A stretch of DNA of 64,000 nt from Panulirus ornatus (taxonomy: Eukaryota > Arthropoda > Malacostraca > Decapoda > Palinuridae), in assembly GCF_036320965.1 (NCBI RefSeq), contig NC_092231.1, positions 1,539,197 to 1,603,196 of the forward strand, given 5' to 3'. The translations under genes and the position numbers were made by a program. Within the stretch, counting starts at the first letter, position 1. Every line of letters begins with the position of its first letter. Below, in pieces: positions 1 through 12,144 of this stretch. The notes below the pieces were generated by a model. That model did no database searches. It saw nothing but the letters and a program-made list of their open reading frames with translations, and was not told the origin of the DNA.

Positions 1-133
1 GTTGACGCCAAGAGGAGTGTTGACGATGGCTGCTGCAGCGTCTCCGTCCAGCTGACGTGTGCCTCTTGCCTGGGAGGGAGGCGGGTCACCCGACCGGTGT
101 TTACATTCCTGCCGTGACAGCCCGGCAGAGGGC

Positions 134-286
134 CCACCAGGGTGGAGTGCTGCCCCTACCACCACCAGGAGTCCACCAGGGTGGAGTGCTGCCCCTACCA
201 CCACCAGGAGTCCACCAGGGTGGAGTGCTGCCCCTACCACCACCAGGAGTCCACCAGGGTGGAGTGCTGCCCCCTCCACCTCCATA
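134..286 (+). repeat. Minisatellite, 39-bp unit, about 4 copies
   Basis: CCACCAGGGTGGAGTGCTGC plus CCCTACCACCACCAGGAGT, nearly identical copies at 134, 173, 212 and 251. The unit length divides by three, so long Pro/Gly-rich frames open on both strands; these are artefacts. Confidence 0.9.
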
Positions 287-433
287 ACCACCCACAGCTG
301 TAGCTATAACTTAAGTCGTAAATCTCTGAAAGTTTTGGTTGTATATCGTTACAGGTGTGGTGGAGGTAAGAGGAGTGCAGAACACATGACTTTGTGAGGT
401 ATTAGTGAGATAAACAATGGCATGAAAACTGTT

Positions 434-677
434 TCTTGAGCGCGACGGTACGACCCTTCAGTACGACCTCTAAAAACGACTTTATTACGCTTGAGCACGT
501 TGGTACGACCCTTTAGTACGTCGGTACGACCCTTGGGTATGATGGGCTGGCTTTTGACTTAACCCTTGAAGGACAACTTAACCGCCAGATCCTTCCTTGA
601 TGCCCAAGTATCTGGCGCCACTTTGAAGGTCAGTACCACTGTGCTCGAGGGTCATAACGTCCAGCTGAAGAGGTTAA
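434..677. mobile_element. Palindromic MITE copy
   Basis: Contains CTTGAGCGCGACGGTACGAC, further GGTACGACCCTT units, GGGTATGATGGGCTGGC and an inverted partner half ending near GAGGTTAA (TTAA 674-677). The internal GGTACGACCCTT units are reiterated relative to the short 18.8-kb copy. Confidence 0.65.
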
Positions 678-787
678 TGATAATCGACCGAGAACGTGAC
701 TTATACATGTGTTTCCTTCGCTGTGTAGTATATACTGGCACAAGGGTAGCACGAACTGTGGTCACTAGTCTTCACATGTTCTACTGT

Positions 788-791
<4 letters not shown>

Positions 792-830
<39 letters not shown>

Positions 831-844
831 AGCAGCAGCAGCAG
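792..844 (+). repeat. (CA)n followed by (CAG)5
   Basis: About 19 CA units and then CAGCAGCAGCAGCAG. Compound microsatellite. Confidence 0.95.
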
Positions 845-1859
845 TCTACTAGGCTACAAAGAAATGCTTCATGGTAGTATATACTGACCTGGTATCTGGC
901 CCTCACCAGCCTACGGTCAAGCGATCCTGGCGCCCAAACTTCTTGAAGATGAGCAACAGACACGTAGACCATTTTGGTGTCTAGGTATTCATAAATGATT
1001 TATATAAGAACTTGTGAATTACTTGGAAAAGTGTTGATCATAAGTGTGTAGAAAAGTATGAGAGGATCTTTAATGGATTTCATACCATAAAACTAATTTG
1101 TGTGTGAGATTTTTTTTCTTAAAACTAACATTCATTTCGCAGTGAAAGCTGGATAGTTTGTTGCTATATATGTATAACAAAACGGAACTTTATTCCCTCT
1201 GTGTGCGGGGGTGAAGGACCCTTGTTGTACCCCCCTGGGACCATGTTTTAATGAGCCTAGAACGGACATGTGATCTGAGTGTGTGATGTTACCAGAATGA
1301 TTTACTAATGTGTTTTTAGTCCGTCATCGATCTGGCACCAGGATGAAGCGGTCATTAGAAAAGTGAATCAGGGGTTGTACAGTCGTCGCTCTGTGACGCT
1401 GTTACGTGGTGTTTGTGTTACGATCGTAGAGTCATTAGCCTTTTGCAACTCGGACGCTCATGCAACTCGAAAACATGCTTGCTTGTACGAGCGGGGGCAA
1501 GCACACAACACACACAAACGCGAGCACGTACACATAAACACATACATGGGAAATGAGACTGTGAAATATGATACAACAGTTGAGGAAGGGGACCATGGAA
1601 TGCTTCAGTTTGATTATGTGGTAAATAAGGACATAGAAAAGATGATACCAAACTGAAAGACAATGTATAATGTAAACAAATTTCAGGAGGAGATACGATC
1701 TTGGACACTGTATAGTTGAACACCAGCTGGGAAGTAGACTTCATTAACCATGATGCAGATGACTGACGTGGCAGCTACTGCGGAAATTACAGTGACGTTG
1801 TAGGAACGTTTGGTATATGTGGCTACCAATACAGATGTAAGGTTGAAAATCAATTAAAT
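845..1859 (+). other. No gene seen
   Basis: AT-rich non-coding sequence. The 97- and 108-codon overlapping frames at 1363-1744 have no recognisable domain and overlap antisense; neither is convincing. Confidence 0.5.
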
Positions 1860-2600
1860 GTCAGAAAACGAAAGAGCTCAGGGAGGTACTGGAGAGGAAT
1901 ACAGGCCCCACTGCAGTCAGCCAGTGTTAAGAAGGTAAGAGAGAGCAGAGAATTAGCATACGAGAGTAATATAAACAAGAAACTTTGATAACATTTTTGT
2001 GAGCAAGGCAGGTGATGATTCAACACTTTTTCATCAACTCATCGGGAGGAAATTGCTAGTTAAGGAGCAGCTGATCAGGAAAGGTGATTCAGAGGGAAGA
2101 GCTGTTGAGGATGTAATGATGTGTCAGGAGAACACGGCCTGAGAAAACTTCTGTCATTCATAACAGATATTTGTTAGACTTCTATGAGAGAGTGAGCTCT
2201 CTTCTGGTTAAGGGATATTGTTAGATGGACTGTGGCCATCTAGACTGCAGAAACCACTTGGTACTTTGCAACATAAGAGGATGATAAAAAAGCTGGATCT
2301 TCAGGCCAGAATAAGTAGGAAAATTCTTCAAAACTGTGAAGATTTCCCTTTTGGAAGCAAGGTAAACAAAGGCCATATCCCCATCTCGAAACGGGTTGGG
2401 TCACCAGCTGCTTACTGCACTGCACAGCTCTGTTGCTTTTGTTGGTCTTTGTAAATGACTTTCGAGAACGATTGAACTCGTCCCTCGGTATGTTTATAGA
2501 TGATACCACAGTCATGAGAGAAATAAAGAGTTCAGAGGATTGCATCAACGCATGAAGGGGGCCTAGACGAACTCCAGATCTGGTAGAATACATGTTTGAT
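1860..2600 (+). pseudogene. Decayed CR1-like LINE reverse transcriptase
   Basis: Broken frames give an N-terminal stretch (1985-2143) with AGDDSTLFHQLIGRKLLVKE. A later frame (about 2425-2555) reads VFVNDFRERLNSSLGMFIDD followed by TTVMREIKSSEDCIN, the RT palm segment of CR1/L2-type LINEs. The catalytic FADD has become FIDD, and stops and frameshifts separate the parts. It is an inactive old insertion. The clade is inferred from the V-N-D...ADDTK...EDC pattern. Confidence 0.7.
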
Positions 2601-2955
2601 GAAATCCGACCCGGGTAAACGCAAAGTAGTGTGACAGAAGGCCTTGATGCAAATATGATTTAGTAAGAGATAAGCTGCAGGAATCTATGTGTGAGAGGGT
2701 CTTACGCATTATACCTACCATATACTGTATAAGACGCGCCATGGAGGGACACTCGAGACAAACTGTTCGCTGGCAAACATCAGAATGACATTCATATATA
2801 TCGATGAAAAAAAAAGAAATATTGAACGAGCTGTTTACATCTTGCACACGGCCGAAATTATCATATCTCTCTCAAGTTCAGTCAACACATTGATAGAGGC
2901 ACAAAGACTTACAGAGGATGTCCAGGGGAAGGCGAGAAAAGAAGGTTCCAGAACG

Positions 2956-3180
2956 CCCTTTGCACACGACTGTGCGACCACGATCGAACCCTTAAGGTAG
3001 ATGGTACGACCCTTGAACACGGCGGTGTGATTCTTAAACATGATGGCATAACCCATGCGCACGACGGTACGACCCTTGGGTATGATGGCCCGGTTTTTGA
3101 AATCAGGCCATCATCATGAGCAAGGGTCGTCCCGCGGTGTTCAAGGGTCGTGGCTTCGTCTCCATGAGGTCAAGGACCAC
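2956..3180. mobile_element. Palindromic MITE copy
   Basis: Repeated ACGGTACGACCCTTGGGTAT units on the left, GATGGCCCGGTTTTTGA at the centre, and AAGGGTCGT units in inverse orientation on the right. Ends are eroded. Confidence 0.6.
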
Positions 3181-3249
3181 GACTGAGGTATGTGTGTGTG
3201 TTGATTTAGATGATATTTACAGAGTGAGTTTAGTAAACGGGGAATTTTG

Positions 3250-3252
<3 letters not shown>

Positions 3253-3312
<60 letters not shown>
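3253..3312 (+). repeat. (GA)30 microsatellite
   Basis: Uninterrupted polypurine tract. Confidence 0.97.
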
Positions 3313-3314
<2 letters not shown>

Positions 3315-4620
3315 ATGCTTGACTTTATCTTGTAGGATCCAAACGAAGAGTGAGGGTAGAGTTGACGGTCACAAGTTGCAAGACGTGATTTTCCTCTTTT
3401 TCATCACATGAATGACGAACAAGCGTCAGTAACCAGATGACAAATTTGATTCGAATAAGAAATACATCTATGACGAGAAAGCGAGGATAGCATGAAGCAA
3501 TTATGTTGACGGACCTGTGTTTTGGAAACAGTCATAGGGTTGACGTTGGCGATATCACATGATGCAAGATGCTGCCAACCTCTCACTCCAGGTGTGAGGA
3601 GTGACTCAGGGAAGTGGCTTGTGGGAGTAACGTCGGGAATGAAGAGCGAAGATCGCCTTTAATGGTCGTGAAAAAGTGGAAACGCTTAGTAAATACCGTT
3701 GGTGAAAGTAATTTTCATAACCCCCCAAAAAATAGTAATGATTAGGTGTTTATGAAGAATAGGGAGGACGATAAGAGATGGATGGAATTGGTTATGCAGG
3801 AAACAAAGGTAGGAATGTGAAGTATGCTGGCCCCTAGAGAAATTGGTGCCATGGTGCACGGAGAGAAGTTACTCTCTCTTGTTGCACCGAGGGAAATGAT
3901 CTCATGTGGCGCCCAGAGAAATTACTCTTTCATGCTGTGCTGCACCAGAAAGATTAGTCCCTGAAAACGTGAAGAAAAGACTATATTTTATGAACAGGAA
4001 TTAATTATGATTTTCTTTTACTGCTTAGTTTTCCTGCTCTAGTAAGGTAGCGGCACGTCCAGACGACTGAAACTTCAAGGAAACAAATTCCCCGTTTCGT
4101 TCCTTGTGTTGCTGCTTTTAGAAAGTAAATTATAAAGAATGAAAGGATTTCCAGCCCGAGGCTCTCAGTCTCTTAGTTGCCATATGAGCGACACTGAGGA
4201 GGTCCGTGGGCCGTATTGTATCCTCACTATCCTGTCAGTCATGATGATGATGATGATGATGAATGGACACAAATGTAGATGAATTAAGAAACTGCAGACG
4301 ACTCCAGAAATGTCACTGATGCGATTAAGCCAAACATTGTGAGCTTTCTGAGACAGTAGTTACCGAGGAATAATTATTTTTCCAATTCATAAAGTGTAAC
4401 AAGGAAAGAAATACAGTCCATGAGACTCACCAGTGACATTAAACTCTTCATTGAAGTAAATCTGGGAAAAAAGATATGCTTATTTGCCGTAATGGTACGT
4501 TATCATCCGGTCACGTTTGGTGATCAAGATAATGATAAGAATAGTTAAAACGTGCAGCACATGTAGAATTTGAGTGTTTTGTGTTGGCTGAGACGGCACG
4601 GGCAGTCAAGGTCATGCCAT
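3313..4620 (+). other. No gene seen
   Basis: Unique-looking AT-rich sequence with a short (ATG)n run at 4242-4260. Only short shadow-like frames. Confidence 0.5.
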
Positions 4621-4625
4621 TGACG

Positions 4626-4628
<3 letters not shown>

Positions 4629-4682
<54 letters not shown>
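4629..4682 (+). repeat. (AT)27 microsatellite
   Basis: Directly abuts the foldback element. Confidence 0.97.
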
Positions 4683-4684
<2 letters not shown>

Positions 4685-4930
4685 CTATGAGTCCACGGGG
4701 AAAATGAAACACGATAAGTTCCCAGATGCACTTTCGTGTAATAATGACATCATCAGGGGAGACACAAGAGAGAAATATAAGTCAGTTGATATACATCCTA
4801 CCTTCGTCTCTTCGATGTATATCAACTGACTTATATTTCTCTCTTGTGTCTCCCCTGGTGATGTCATTATTACACGAAAGTGCACCTGGGAACTTATCGT
4901 GTGTCATTTTCCCCGTGGACTCATAGGAAT
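4681..4930. mobile_element. Foldback element with 117-bp inverted arms
   Basis: The left arm 4681-4797 and right arm 4814-4930 are reverse complements with about three mismatches, separated by a 16-nt loop. Both ends carry ATTCCTATGAGTCCACGGGG. The paired minus/plus small ORFs are consequences of the palindrome. It sits between two (TA)n tracts and is followed by ATCTTGATCACGC, which also borders the copy at 50.65 kb. A foldback MITE is the simplest reading. Confidence 0.85.
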
Positions 4931-4984
4931 ATCTTGATCACGCACAAAATTGTGATCCTTTCCAATATATATATATATATATAT

Positions 4985-5150
4985 GTTCTAGCCTGAGCCA
5001 GCTACGCATCTTATCGACCATCGTCAAAGGGTGGATGAACAGCTGGGTTGACTGTCGACCAACTGCCACAACCAGGATTCGACCCTGGGTGTCCCGTGAA
5101 TGCGTCACTGTCAGGGACTCTAACCGTTACACCACGGAAAGCTTATGTAA
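4985..5150 (-). mobile_element. tRNA-derived SINE
   Basis: On the minus strand the head reads CCGTGGTGTAACGGTTAGAG (A-box-like) and later GGGTCGAATCCTGG (B-box-like), resembling a tRNA gene. The body contains CAACCCAGCTGTTCATCCAC and ends at a (TA)n tract. The same body occurs at 12.15 and 37.75 kb. Confidence 0.7.
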
Positions 5151-6950
5151 AGTTGTCACAGTAGGGCATGTTGACTGGGAAAACACACTCGTCACACTGG
5201 CATGCAAATGAAGATGAAGATGTTAGCTCTTGAACACGATGACTGTGGTGCTCCGCCTCAGACCGGCGGAGGACTACATAATGAATGAGGAAGTGATCAT
5301 GTAAGAACAGCAGATCAGAGCCTAGTCGTCAGATGATACAAGGAAGGAAACCTCGACAAACTCTGTGACGAAAGGGACACAAGTTATGTGAATGAGTTCT
5401 AGACTGAGGGCAGAACTGTTACAAAAGCTTTCGTGGGTTAAAGTAGTATGGCAGTGTATAGCATGTGTATGTGGAGTGAGACAGACGGTGAAATTAAAAT
5501 GAATGGTTTAGAAATGAGTTTCCAGCGAGCTGAGGAAACGATGGCACCATGAGAGCGCGTTAACATTCAAAAAGGAACGAGGAAACGAGTAATTAGTAAT
5601 AAGAAAGGCTTGGGTGTAAATGGCACATGAAAGAAATATTGTAAACCAATATAACGATCATCCTGATCTGTTCCATAAGTTCATGTGGGTTAAGCTGTCT
5701 CGAAGACAGATGTATTCGGCTACAAAAGTTCGGAAAGCAACGTCACCAACACGAGTGAGGGATGTTTGAGCAGCTGAACATTGGATTTCAAATTGTGCTT
5801 ACCGCAGGGGATTGACCAGCAGTGCCAGCCTGATATGGGTGTATTATCCTGGAAAGGAGTGAGACGACAAAGAACGTATGGGAAGCCTTATGAAGGAAGC
5901 AGAGCCGGTAAGGCTTATAGCATGTATACCAACGCAGGAAAGCCAAACACGTTGCTGTAACCGTTGTTAAGAATGGTCTAGGTCAGCACTCAGGCAGAAA
6001 GTAATTGTTGTACCGAATCTGTGGGAATGGCGGCTGAGGAACTGGTCTAAAGTATGCACCACAAACAATATAGTTTCCGTGGGAAGACTATCGGGTAGAA
6101 AGCAAAAAATGTTTTTATTGTTCGAATTTATCTGAAATGAGAGAACAGATTCAGAGGAAAGAGTTTGTCTCACAAATCTAGACTCGTACGAGAGTAAACA
6201 ACATCTTGGCTATGAGATTAATGGATCGATAAATTACTCATTTTGTGCCCATAAAAATCTGACACTTTTCCATACAGGAGACTGATAAAGAAATTAGAAT
6301 TTTGCGTTATTCATAAAGTTGAAAAATGGGAAGCATACGACATATGAAGGCATCTTTTTCACAGGGTAATGTACTAGTCACTGTTACCTGTGATCAGTGT
6401 TAAATGACTTGTTAAAGAGGTAAGAACCTCGTCTGAATATATCTGTTGATTATACCAAGCCTATTGAGGAAACGCAGGACATTCAGGTATACAACAGTTG
6501 ACTGTTGTTCGTCTGTTTCATATCCCTCACCGCTAACCCTTGGAAGTCTTCCACTTCAAAAAAGAAAAGAAAAAAAAGATTGTTTTTGTTCTCTAACTCT
6601 ATATTGATTTAACCTTTCTCACTTTTTCTTAATGCATGACATTTTTAAAAGAGAGTGAGAGCGTAGATACAGCTGATCATAAAAACTAGTGAGTGAAAAA
6701 CAGATCAGAAGCAGATCAGAAAGGGTGAAAACAGGGCAGACATCGGCTGTCGTGCGGGAGGAAGAGAACTTAAGTTCCAAGATTCATTGTGAAAGAAAAG
6801 TTTACGAAGTGCCTAACTTGTCGGGAGGTAGTCAGTCCCAGAGGAAAGATGGCTGAAGCCAAGTGTATTTCCATCGTCGTCCGAATAACCTTAACTTCCC
6901 TCACACAGATGATGAAAATATAGTTATGACGTACTTGTGCCGCATGTCAG
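5151..6950 (+). other. No gene seen
   Basis: 1.8 kb without a long frame or clear repeat. It could contain very old LINE remains; no motif was certain. Confidence 0.5.
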
Positions 6951-6954
6951 ATCA

Positions 6955-7070
6955 CACCCTTGAGCACGACGGTACAGTTTAAGGGGTCGTACCGTCGTGC
7001 TCGACTCGTAAGGTCGTGCTCGAGCCGTACCGTCGTGCTCTAGAGCCGTACCGTCGTGCTCTAAAGGTTA
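6955..7070. mobile_element. Palindromic MITE copy, rearranged
   Basis: CCCTTGAGCACGACGGTAC is followed almost at once by four inverted GCCGTACCGTCGTGCTC-type units and ends near AAAGGTTA. The TATGATGGCC centre is missing, so this looks like an internal deletion with unit amplification. Confidence 0.65.
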
Positions 7071-7195
7071 GATAATGGAGATTGAAGACGTGTTAATGAA
7101 ACTTAGAATGTTTCTTCTACGGTGAAAATTTTTATTTCAAAATATATTTTGGTTACAAAAAAGACCAAAATACAGTAATAGATGAGAAATATATA

Positions 7196-7473
7196 TTTTT
7201 TTTTTTTTTTTTTTATACTTTGTCGCTGTCTCCCGCGTTTGCGAGGTAGCGCAAGGAAACAGACGAAAGAAATGGCCCAACCCCCCCCCCCATACACATG
7301 TACATACACACGTCCACACACGCAAATATTCATACCTACACAGCTTTCCATGGTTTACCCCAGACGCTTCACATGCCTTGATTCAATCCACTGACAGCAC
7401 GTCAACCCCTGTATACCACATCGCTCCAATTCACTCTATTCCTTGCCCTCCTTTCACCCTCCTGCATGTTCAG
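7196..7473 (-). mobile_element. 5'-truncated copy of the RTE LINE 3' end
   Basis: From poly-T (7196-7214) to the end of a GCATGTTCAG stretch, this matches the complete RTE's 3' UTR plus the last codons of its ORF (compare 20191-20453) with few differences. It stops abruptly at a (TA)n tract. AAATATATAT occurs at both borders (7187-7196 and 7474-7483), consistent with target-site duplication at the edge of a pre-existing TA tract. The small frame ending NRVNW...VVYRG is the LINE ORF C-terminus. Confidence 0.88.

Positions 7474-7475
<2 letters not shown>

Positions 7476-7556
<81 letters not shown>
7476..7556 (+). repeat. (TA)40 microsatellite
   Basis: Starts within one target-site duplication copy of the truncated RTE. 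Confidence 0.97.
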
Positions 7557-7558
<2 letters not shown>

Positions 7559-7780
7559 CTCTCCGAAGACAGGTACCTAATACATCGACCAGGCACCAGG
7601 AGATGATGCAGTTGTTTTGTTTATAAGTGACAATAAAAGACCATCCCATTAACTTGGTCCTTGTTCTCAGTCTCCATTACATATCAGACGACAGGTGACG
7701 AAGTTACACCAACTGATATCTCGCTGATTATCTGCCTGTTTGCCTTAGTCACCTGATACGATAGGGGCACTTGACCTCAT

Positions 7781-7900
7781 TGTGTGTGTGTGTGTGTGTG
7801 TGAGGTGGGTATATTGGTGTCTATGGGAGGAGGGTCTGTGTGTGGAAGGTTTGTGTGTGAGGTGGGTCTGTGTATGGAAGATGTATGTGAGGTGGGTCTG

Positions 7901-7948
<48 letters not shown>

Positions 7949-7990
7949 ATCTGTTGGTGTGTATAGGAGGAAGGTCTGTGCATGGGAGGT
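7781..7990 (+). repeat. (TG)n with GAGGTGGGTCTGT spacers
   Basis: Two TG runs (7781-7802 and 7904-7942) with intervening GAGGTGGGTCTG-like units; a decayed minisatellite seeded in a TG tract. Confidence 0.85.
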
Positions 7991-8009
7991 GGTTTTTTTG
8001 CCTAGTTGA

Positions 8010-8830
8010 CAACGACGCTGGAGCAAACCTTTCGAACTGTCGTATAACAGTCGCTTCACTGGTCTGTTTTAGTTGTGTGAGAATTTCCTGTTTACACGAA
8101 GTAAATGCTGTTGGTCAGGGAATTAATTCAATTAGTTGAGACTAACGACAGTTAACGAGATATCACAGGAGTCCAAGCTGGAATCTTGACGTTCAAAACC
8201 AAGTGTCTGTAGGGACTCAGTCTGACCAACTGATAGCCTGGTAATGACGGTCAGTCAGTCTGTACAGTCGTTAGCCTAGTCATGGGCAATCGTTATGGTC
8301 ATGCGGTATATTAGTCAGGGGGAATCCATCCATTTAGTTGCTAGGATGGTGGTGACGGGCAATCGATCAGGCAGTCCATAGCCTGGTATATCCTAGTAAT
8401 GGTGCAAGGCAAAAGATGTCCACGTCTGACCCTGATTGCCTTCCCACCTCCTTTACTGGGCACACATGTCACACACACCTTAATTATTGGCTGGTTGGGA
8501 TGGGATTTAAGCCTATCAGCTGCCAGTATTGAAGCAGTCATCATCAAGTCGCATACAACAACCGATAATTAAAAATATCGCCCAGAATGTGTTTGTGGTA
8601 CATTGAGTGAGAGATTGATTGTGATGATATATTCATTATGAAGTACCTGTTCATAGCAGTAATATCTTTTTACATAAGATACATCATTTGATAGGACGTT
8701 GTATTACATAGGCATTACGAGTACCCATATTGTGATGTGTGTATGTGGAAATAATTCACCATGTCTTGTGATGTTACAAAAAAACACGCACACAAACACA
8801 AATGAACGTGTCCTCCATGCAAAAGAGAAG
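8010..8830 (+). other. No gene seen
   Basis: Contains loosely repeated AGTCAGTCAGTC and TAGCCTGGTA words at 8200-8400, perhaps an eroded tandem repeat. Nothing else. Confidence 0.45.
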
Positions 8831-8835
8831 AGCAT

Positions 8836-9065
8836 AGGGTGACTTGATCACAACCTTCAGGTTTCTAAAACAGTGTGATGAAGTCATACGTAAACAGTTC
8901 TTCGAAAGAATCAAAGACAGAACGACCACAAACTGTAACATGAAACTAAGCAAGAAAGATGTAAAGAACTTTGGTAGTCACTGGGTTGTGGATGAATGTG
9001 ATATATTAAGTCATGAAATTGGAAATACTGACAGCAAACACAAGCTCAGTAAAAAGGTTGTGTGA
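8836..9065 (+). pseudogene. CR1-like LINE C-terminal relic
   Basis: The frame opens GDLITTFRFLKQCDEVIRKQ, then FFERIKDRTTTNCNMKLSK. This follows the conserved C-terminal block of CR1-type LINEs (RGDLI..F..L......FF....T.....LK). The preceding R is missing and the frame ends at 9065. No host function is implied. Confidence 0.6.
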
Positions 9066-9150
9066 TAGTATAGATGGTTTAAGAGATGGGGACCCACGAC
9101 CGTAATACTCTCACCCCTTTTTATTACAGATCGGTAATTACACATAGATA

Positions 9151-9153
<3 letters not shown>

Positions 9154-9194
<41 letters not shown>
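9154..9194 (+). repeat. (CA)n microsatellite
   Basis: About 20 units. Confidence 0.95.
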
Positions 9195-9196
<2 letters not shown>

Positions 9197-9258
9197 AGGC
9201 CACATTAAGGCCTCTTAATAACAAGCCAGGTTTCTATGGAGAGTCCTGTTGCCTGGCT

Positions 9259-9440
9259 AGACCCCATCAGCACCACCTGCAACCCATAAGCACCACCTGG
9301 ACCCCATCAGCACCACCTGGATCCCATCAGCACCACTTGCAACCCATAGGCTCCAGCTGAACCCCATCAGCACCACCTGCAACCCATCAACACCACAAGG
9401 ACCCCCCCATCAGCATGACCCCTCGCACCCCATCAGCAGC
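9259..9440 (+). repeat. Degenerate minisatellite, about 18-19 bp unit
   Basis: Variants of ACCCCATCAGCACCACCTG repeat about nine times with substitutions. Confidence 0.8.
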
Positions 9441-9646
9441 CTGGTCATGGCTGGAGAGCACAAGTGTAGGGTGTTCCCCATCACGGCTAACATATCCACG
9501 GCCGCCCCTGCCACCCAACTGAAACAATCTGGAAATTTATACGAAAGTTACGCTGAACTGTGATTACATGGGGTGGCCACCACCGCTCACACTGGGGGAA
9601 AATATATGCAAAACCCACACGACCACCTATAAGCACCCGTAGACTC

Positions 9647-9648
<2 letters not shown>

Positions 9649-9678
<30 letters not shown>
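9649..9678 (+). repeat. (AC)n microsatellite
   Basis: About 15 units. Confidence 0.95.
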
Positions 9679-9682
<4 letters not shown>

Positions 9683-10524
9683 CTGTCCTGTGCCAGTAAT
9701 AACACCAGACAACGAGTTGTCATTAATCAGATCCCATGACAGGTGAGGACATAAGTCAAATTGTAAATATCTGATAAAAGTAAATACATATCTTTACTAA
9801 GATGGTCATCCTGTGTGAACATTTACCGTGTCTGACGTACTTTTCCACCAGGCTTACTGTGAATATCATCGGCCATGCTCTCGTCTGCTCTGGGATCCAA
9901 TTTCATCATTTTAACTTATCAATGAATTTTAGAAAGTTACAAATCTTTAACCACAAACCACATGGTGATGTTGACTTGTTGGTGTATCGAACTCAGCAGG
10001 CTGCACAAACACATTTGTAACGTTTATATTATCATTTTAGAAAAATAGTCAGGGAAACTGAGACACGATACTTGCGCCAGATTGTTTACTTGAATAATGA
10101 AGGATGAACGATTATATGAGAAAGTTCTGGATGACTGAATGTAAAACATGGTTTGGTTTGTTAACTGAAGACTTGGAGTATTTGTTTATGGTTATATGTG
10201 AGAAAATTCTTCAATGGAAGAGAGTTATCACACAGCGCTAACTGCAGTGAGAGACAGTTCCGACAGAGGGATTTTATCAGAGGCAGTGTTAGCGCGTCGC
10301 GCTTAATAGAGGGAGGGTGAAAAAATGGGTAAAGTTGTGTAGTATATGGTTGCAAGGGTGTCAGCCTGCGTGCGTGGGTGTATGGTGTAGTTGGGACGGT
10401 GTGGAAGAATCTTGGTATATCGACACTAGACACAGAGACGCTGGTCAGTACGATCGCTCTCGCCTGGGTTCATTCGCTCTAAGAATATTCAGACAGACGA
10501 GGAACGAGGTCTGATTGTATCAAG

Positions 10525-10790
10525 GCTGACGGCCCGACCCTTCAACACATTGTTAAGACCCTTGGTACATGGATAAGACCCTTGAGCACGAACATAAGAC
10601 CCGTGAACAAGACGGTATGACCTTTGATACAAGCCTTGTGACTGTACGACCCTTGGATATGATGGCCAGGTTTTGAATATCCCTCAAGGGTCAGGTCAAA
10701 AACCAGGTCCTCGTACCCTAAGGGTCAAACTGTCGTGCTCAAGAATCGCACCGTCTCGCTCGAATGTCGTCCCGTCTTAACCCAAGGAAT
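10525..10790. mobile_element. Palindromic MITE copy
   Basis: Multiple AAGACCCTTGAGCACGA-like units lead to GGATATGATGGCCAGGTTTT. The inverted half has AAGGGTCAGGTCAAAAACCA and later GTCGTGCTCAAG. Confidence 0.65.
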
Positions 10791-10989
10791 AGTGTTGAGT
10801 GCAGTCATTCTGATATTTTTTGGGGGAAGTTTTTCTGTTTATTTCTTCTCTCTGTCACTTACTGAACTGCACTTTGACCATCGTCATGCAGAGAACGTTG
10901 CGGTAGGAGGCAAGACAATGACATTCTCTTTAGGTACACCATGCGGTCAAACCACTCTGGCCTTTACAGTCATCACCTCGGTCTTTTAA

Positions 10990-11115
10990 CCACGACCTTT
11001 GAACAATGTGATACGACTTTTGGATATGATGACCTGGCCTTTGACCCAAACTTTAAGGGTTAGGTCAAAGGCCAGGTCATCACATCAGCAGGGGCGTACT
11101 GGAGTCCTCAAGAGG
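10990..11115. mobile_element. Palindromic MITE copy with TTAA flanks
   Basis: TTAA lies at 10986-10989 and 11116-11119. The centre is a strong palindrome (GACCTGGCCTTTGACC ... GGTCAAAGGCCAGGTC). The outer ends have drifted from the CCCCTTGAGCACGAC consensus. Confidence 0.7.
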
Positions 11116-11119
11116 TTAA

Positions 11120-12100
11120 TGGTTATTCTGTACCAATGATTCAGAAGATGTCGCAGTAAATAGACGTGATTTATGTAATGATATAGTATGTCTCTCTTGA
11201 TCGTAGAGTGGAGAGGGGCAAGGGTATGTGGCCAGGTGTACAGAGTGCTGACACCAGGCAGGTGGAGGGTGAGTTGGGCTGACCTCACGGCTCCTGGTGT
11301 TCTCATTCTCCTGCTGCAGCATCTTGACACGTAGTCACAGCCAGCCCAGGTGCTCTCACTTCATCATAAAAGTATAGAAAATAACGTAAACATGAAATTA
11401 ATTTGAATGATTGAAAATATAAACAGAGATACATGAATGACGTATTAAAACAGTATCTGTTGATTAAGGTTAAGTAAAATGTAAAGATGATTTAAGAGGA
11501 ACATAAACAGATAAGTTATCAGAATATTATCTGTTGATCACTGTTAAGATAGATACTGGGGACGAAATTAGCAGGTGCATGAATAACCTTAAACAGAGTA
11601 GTCACGTAATTACAGTTCTGAAGATACTGGGAAAACCAGATGTGTAATTTCAACAGAGACTGGCTCAGTTTGCAGTGATCTTTGATATACACTTAGATCT
11701 ACAATGTTGACAAGCTTTACTAACATTTAGGCCAACTCCTGTCTTGACGTTCACAGAAATATGTGTGTAAAGTCTTCAGATGGGTAATGTGCAGATACGC
11801 TTGACAGATCAACACAAATGTTGTTCAAGATGTTGCTGGAGGAATGTTAAGTGTCAGGGGCGTGGATGAAGGCAAATGTCAGAGGCTCAGAAACCTTCCA
11901 ACTCACGCAATTGTTGAAATGAGAAGTGACTTTATTACGTAGGTCTTCAGTCCTGCTCTGCTACGACGCTTGAGAAGTTGTCTTTGAGGGAATGATAAAC
12001 AGTTTGAAGTATAGGAATCATGCACGTCAACACGTCTTTATGTACATCCATTATGTTGGTTGAAGGTGATTTTCCTGGAGCGAGGATTGTTAGATCAGGT
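11120..12100 (+). other. No gene seen
   Basis: AT-rich sequence with no frame beyond about 80 codons and no recognisable element. Confidence 0.5.
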
Positions 12101-12106
12101 GTGACC

Positions 12107-12110
<4 letters not shown>

Positions 12111-12140
<30 letters not shown>
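12111..12140 (+). repeat. (TG)15 microsatellite
   Basis: Tail side of the minus-strand tRNA-derived SINE. Confidence 0.95.

Positions 12141-12144
<4 letters not shown>

Noticed and set aside
4726..4926. Pair of 66-codon ORFs with almost identical protein on both strands
   Set aside because: They result from the 117-bp inverted arms of the foldback element.
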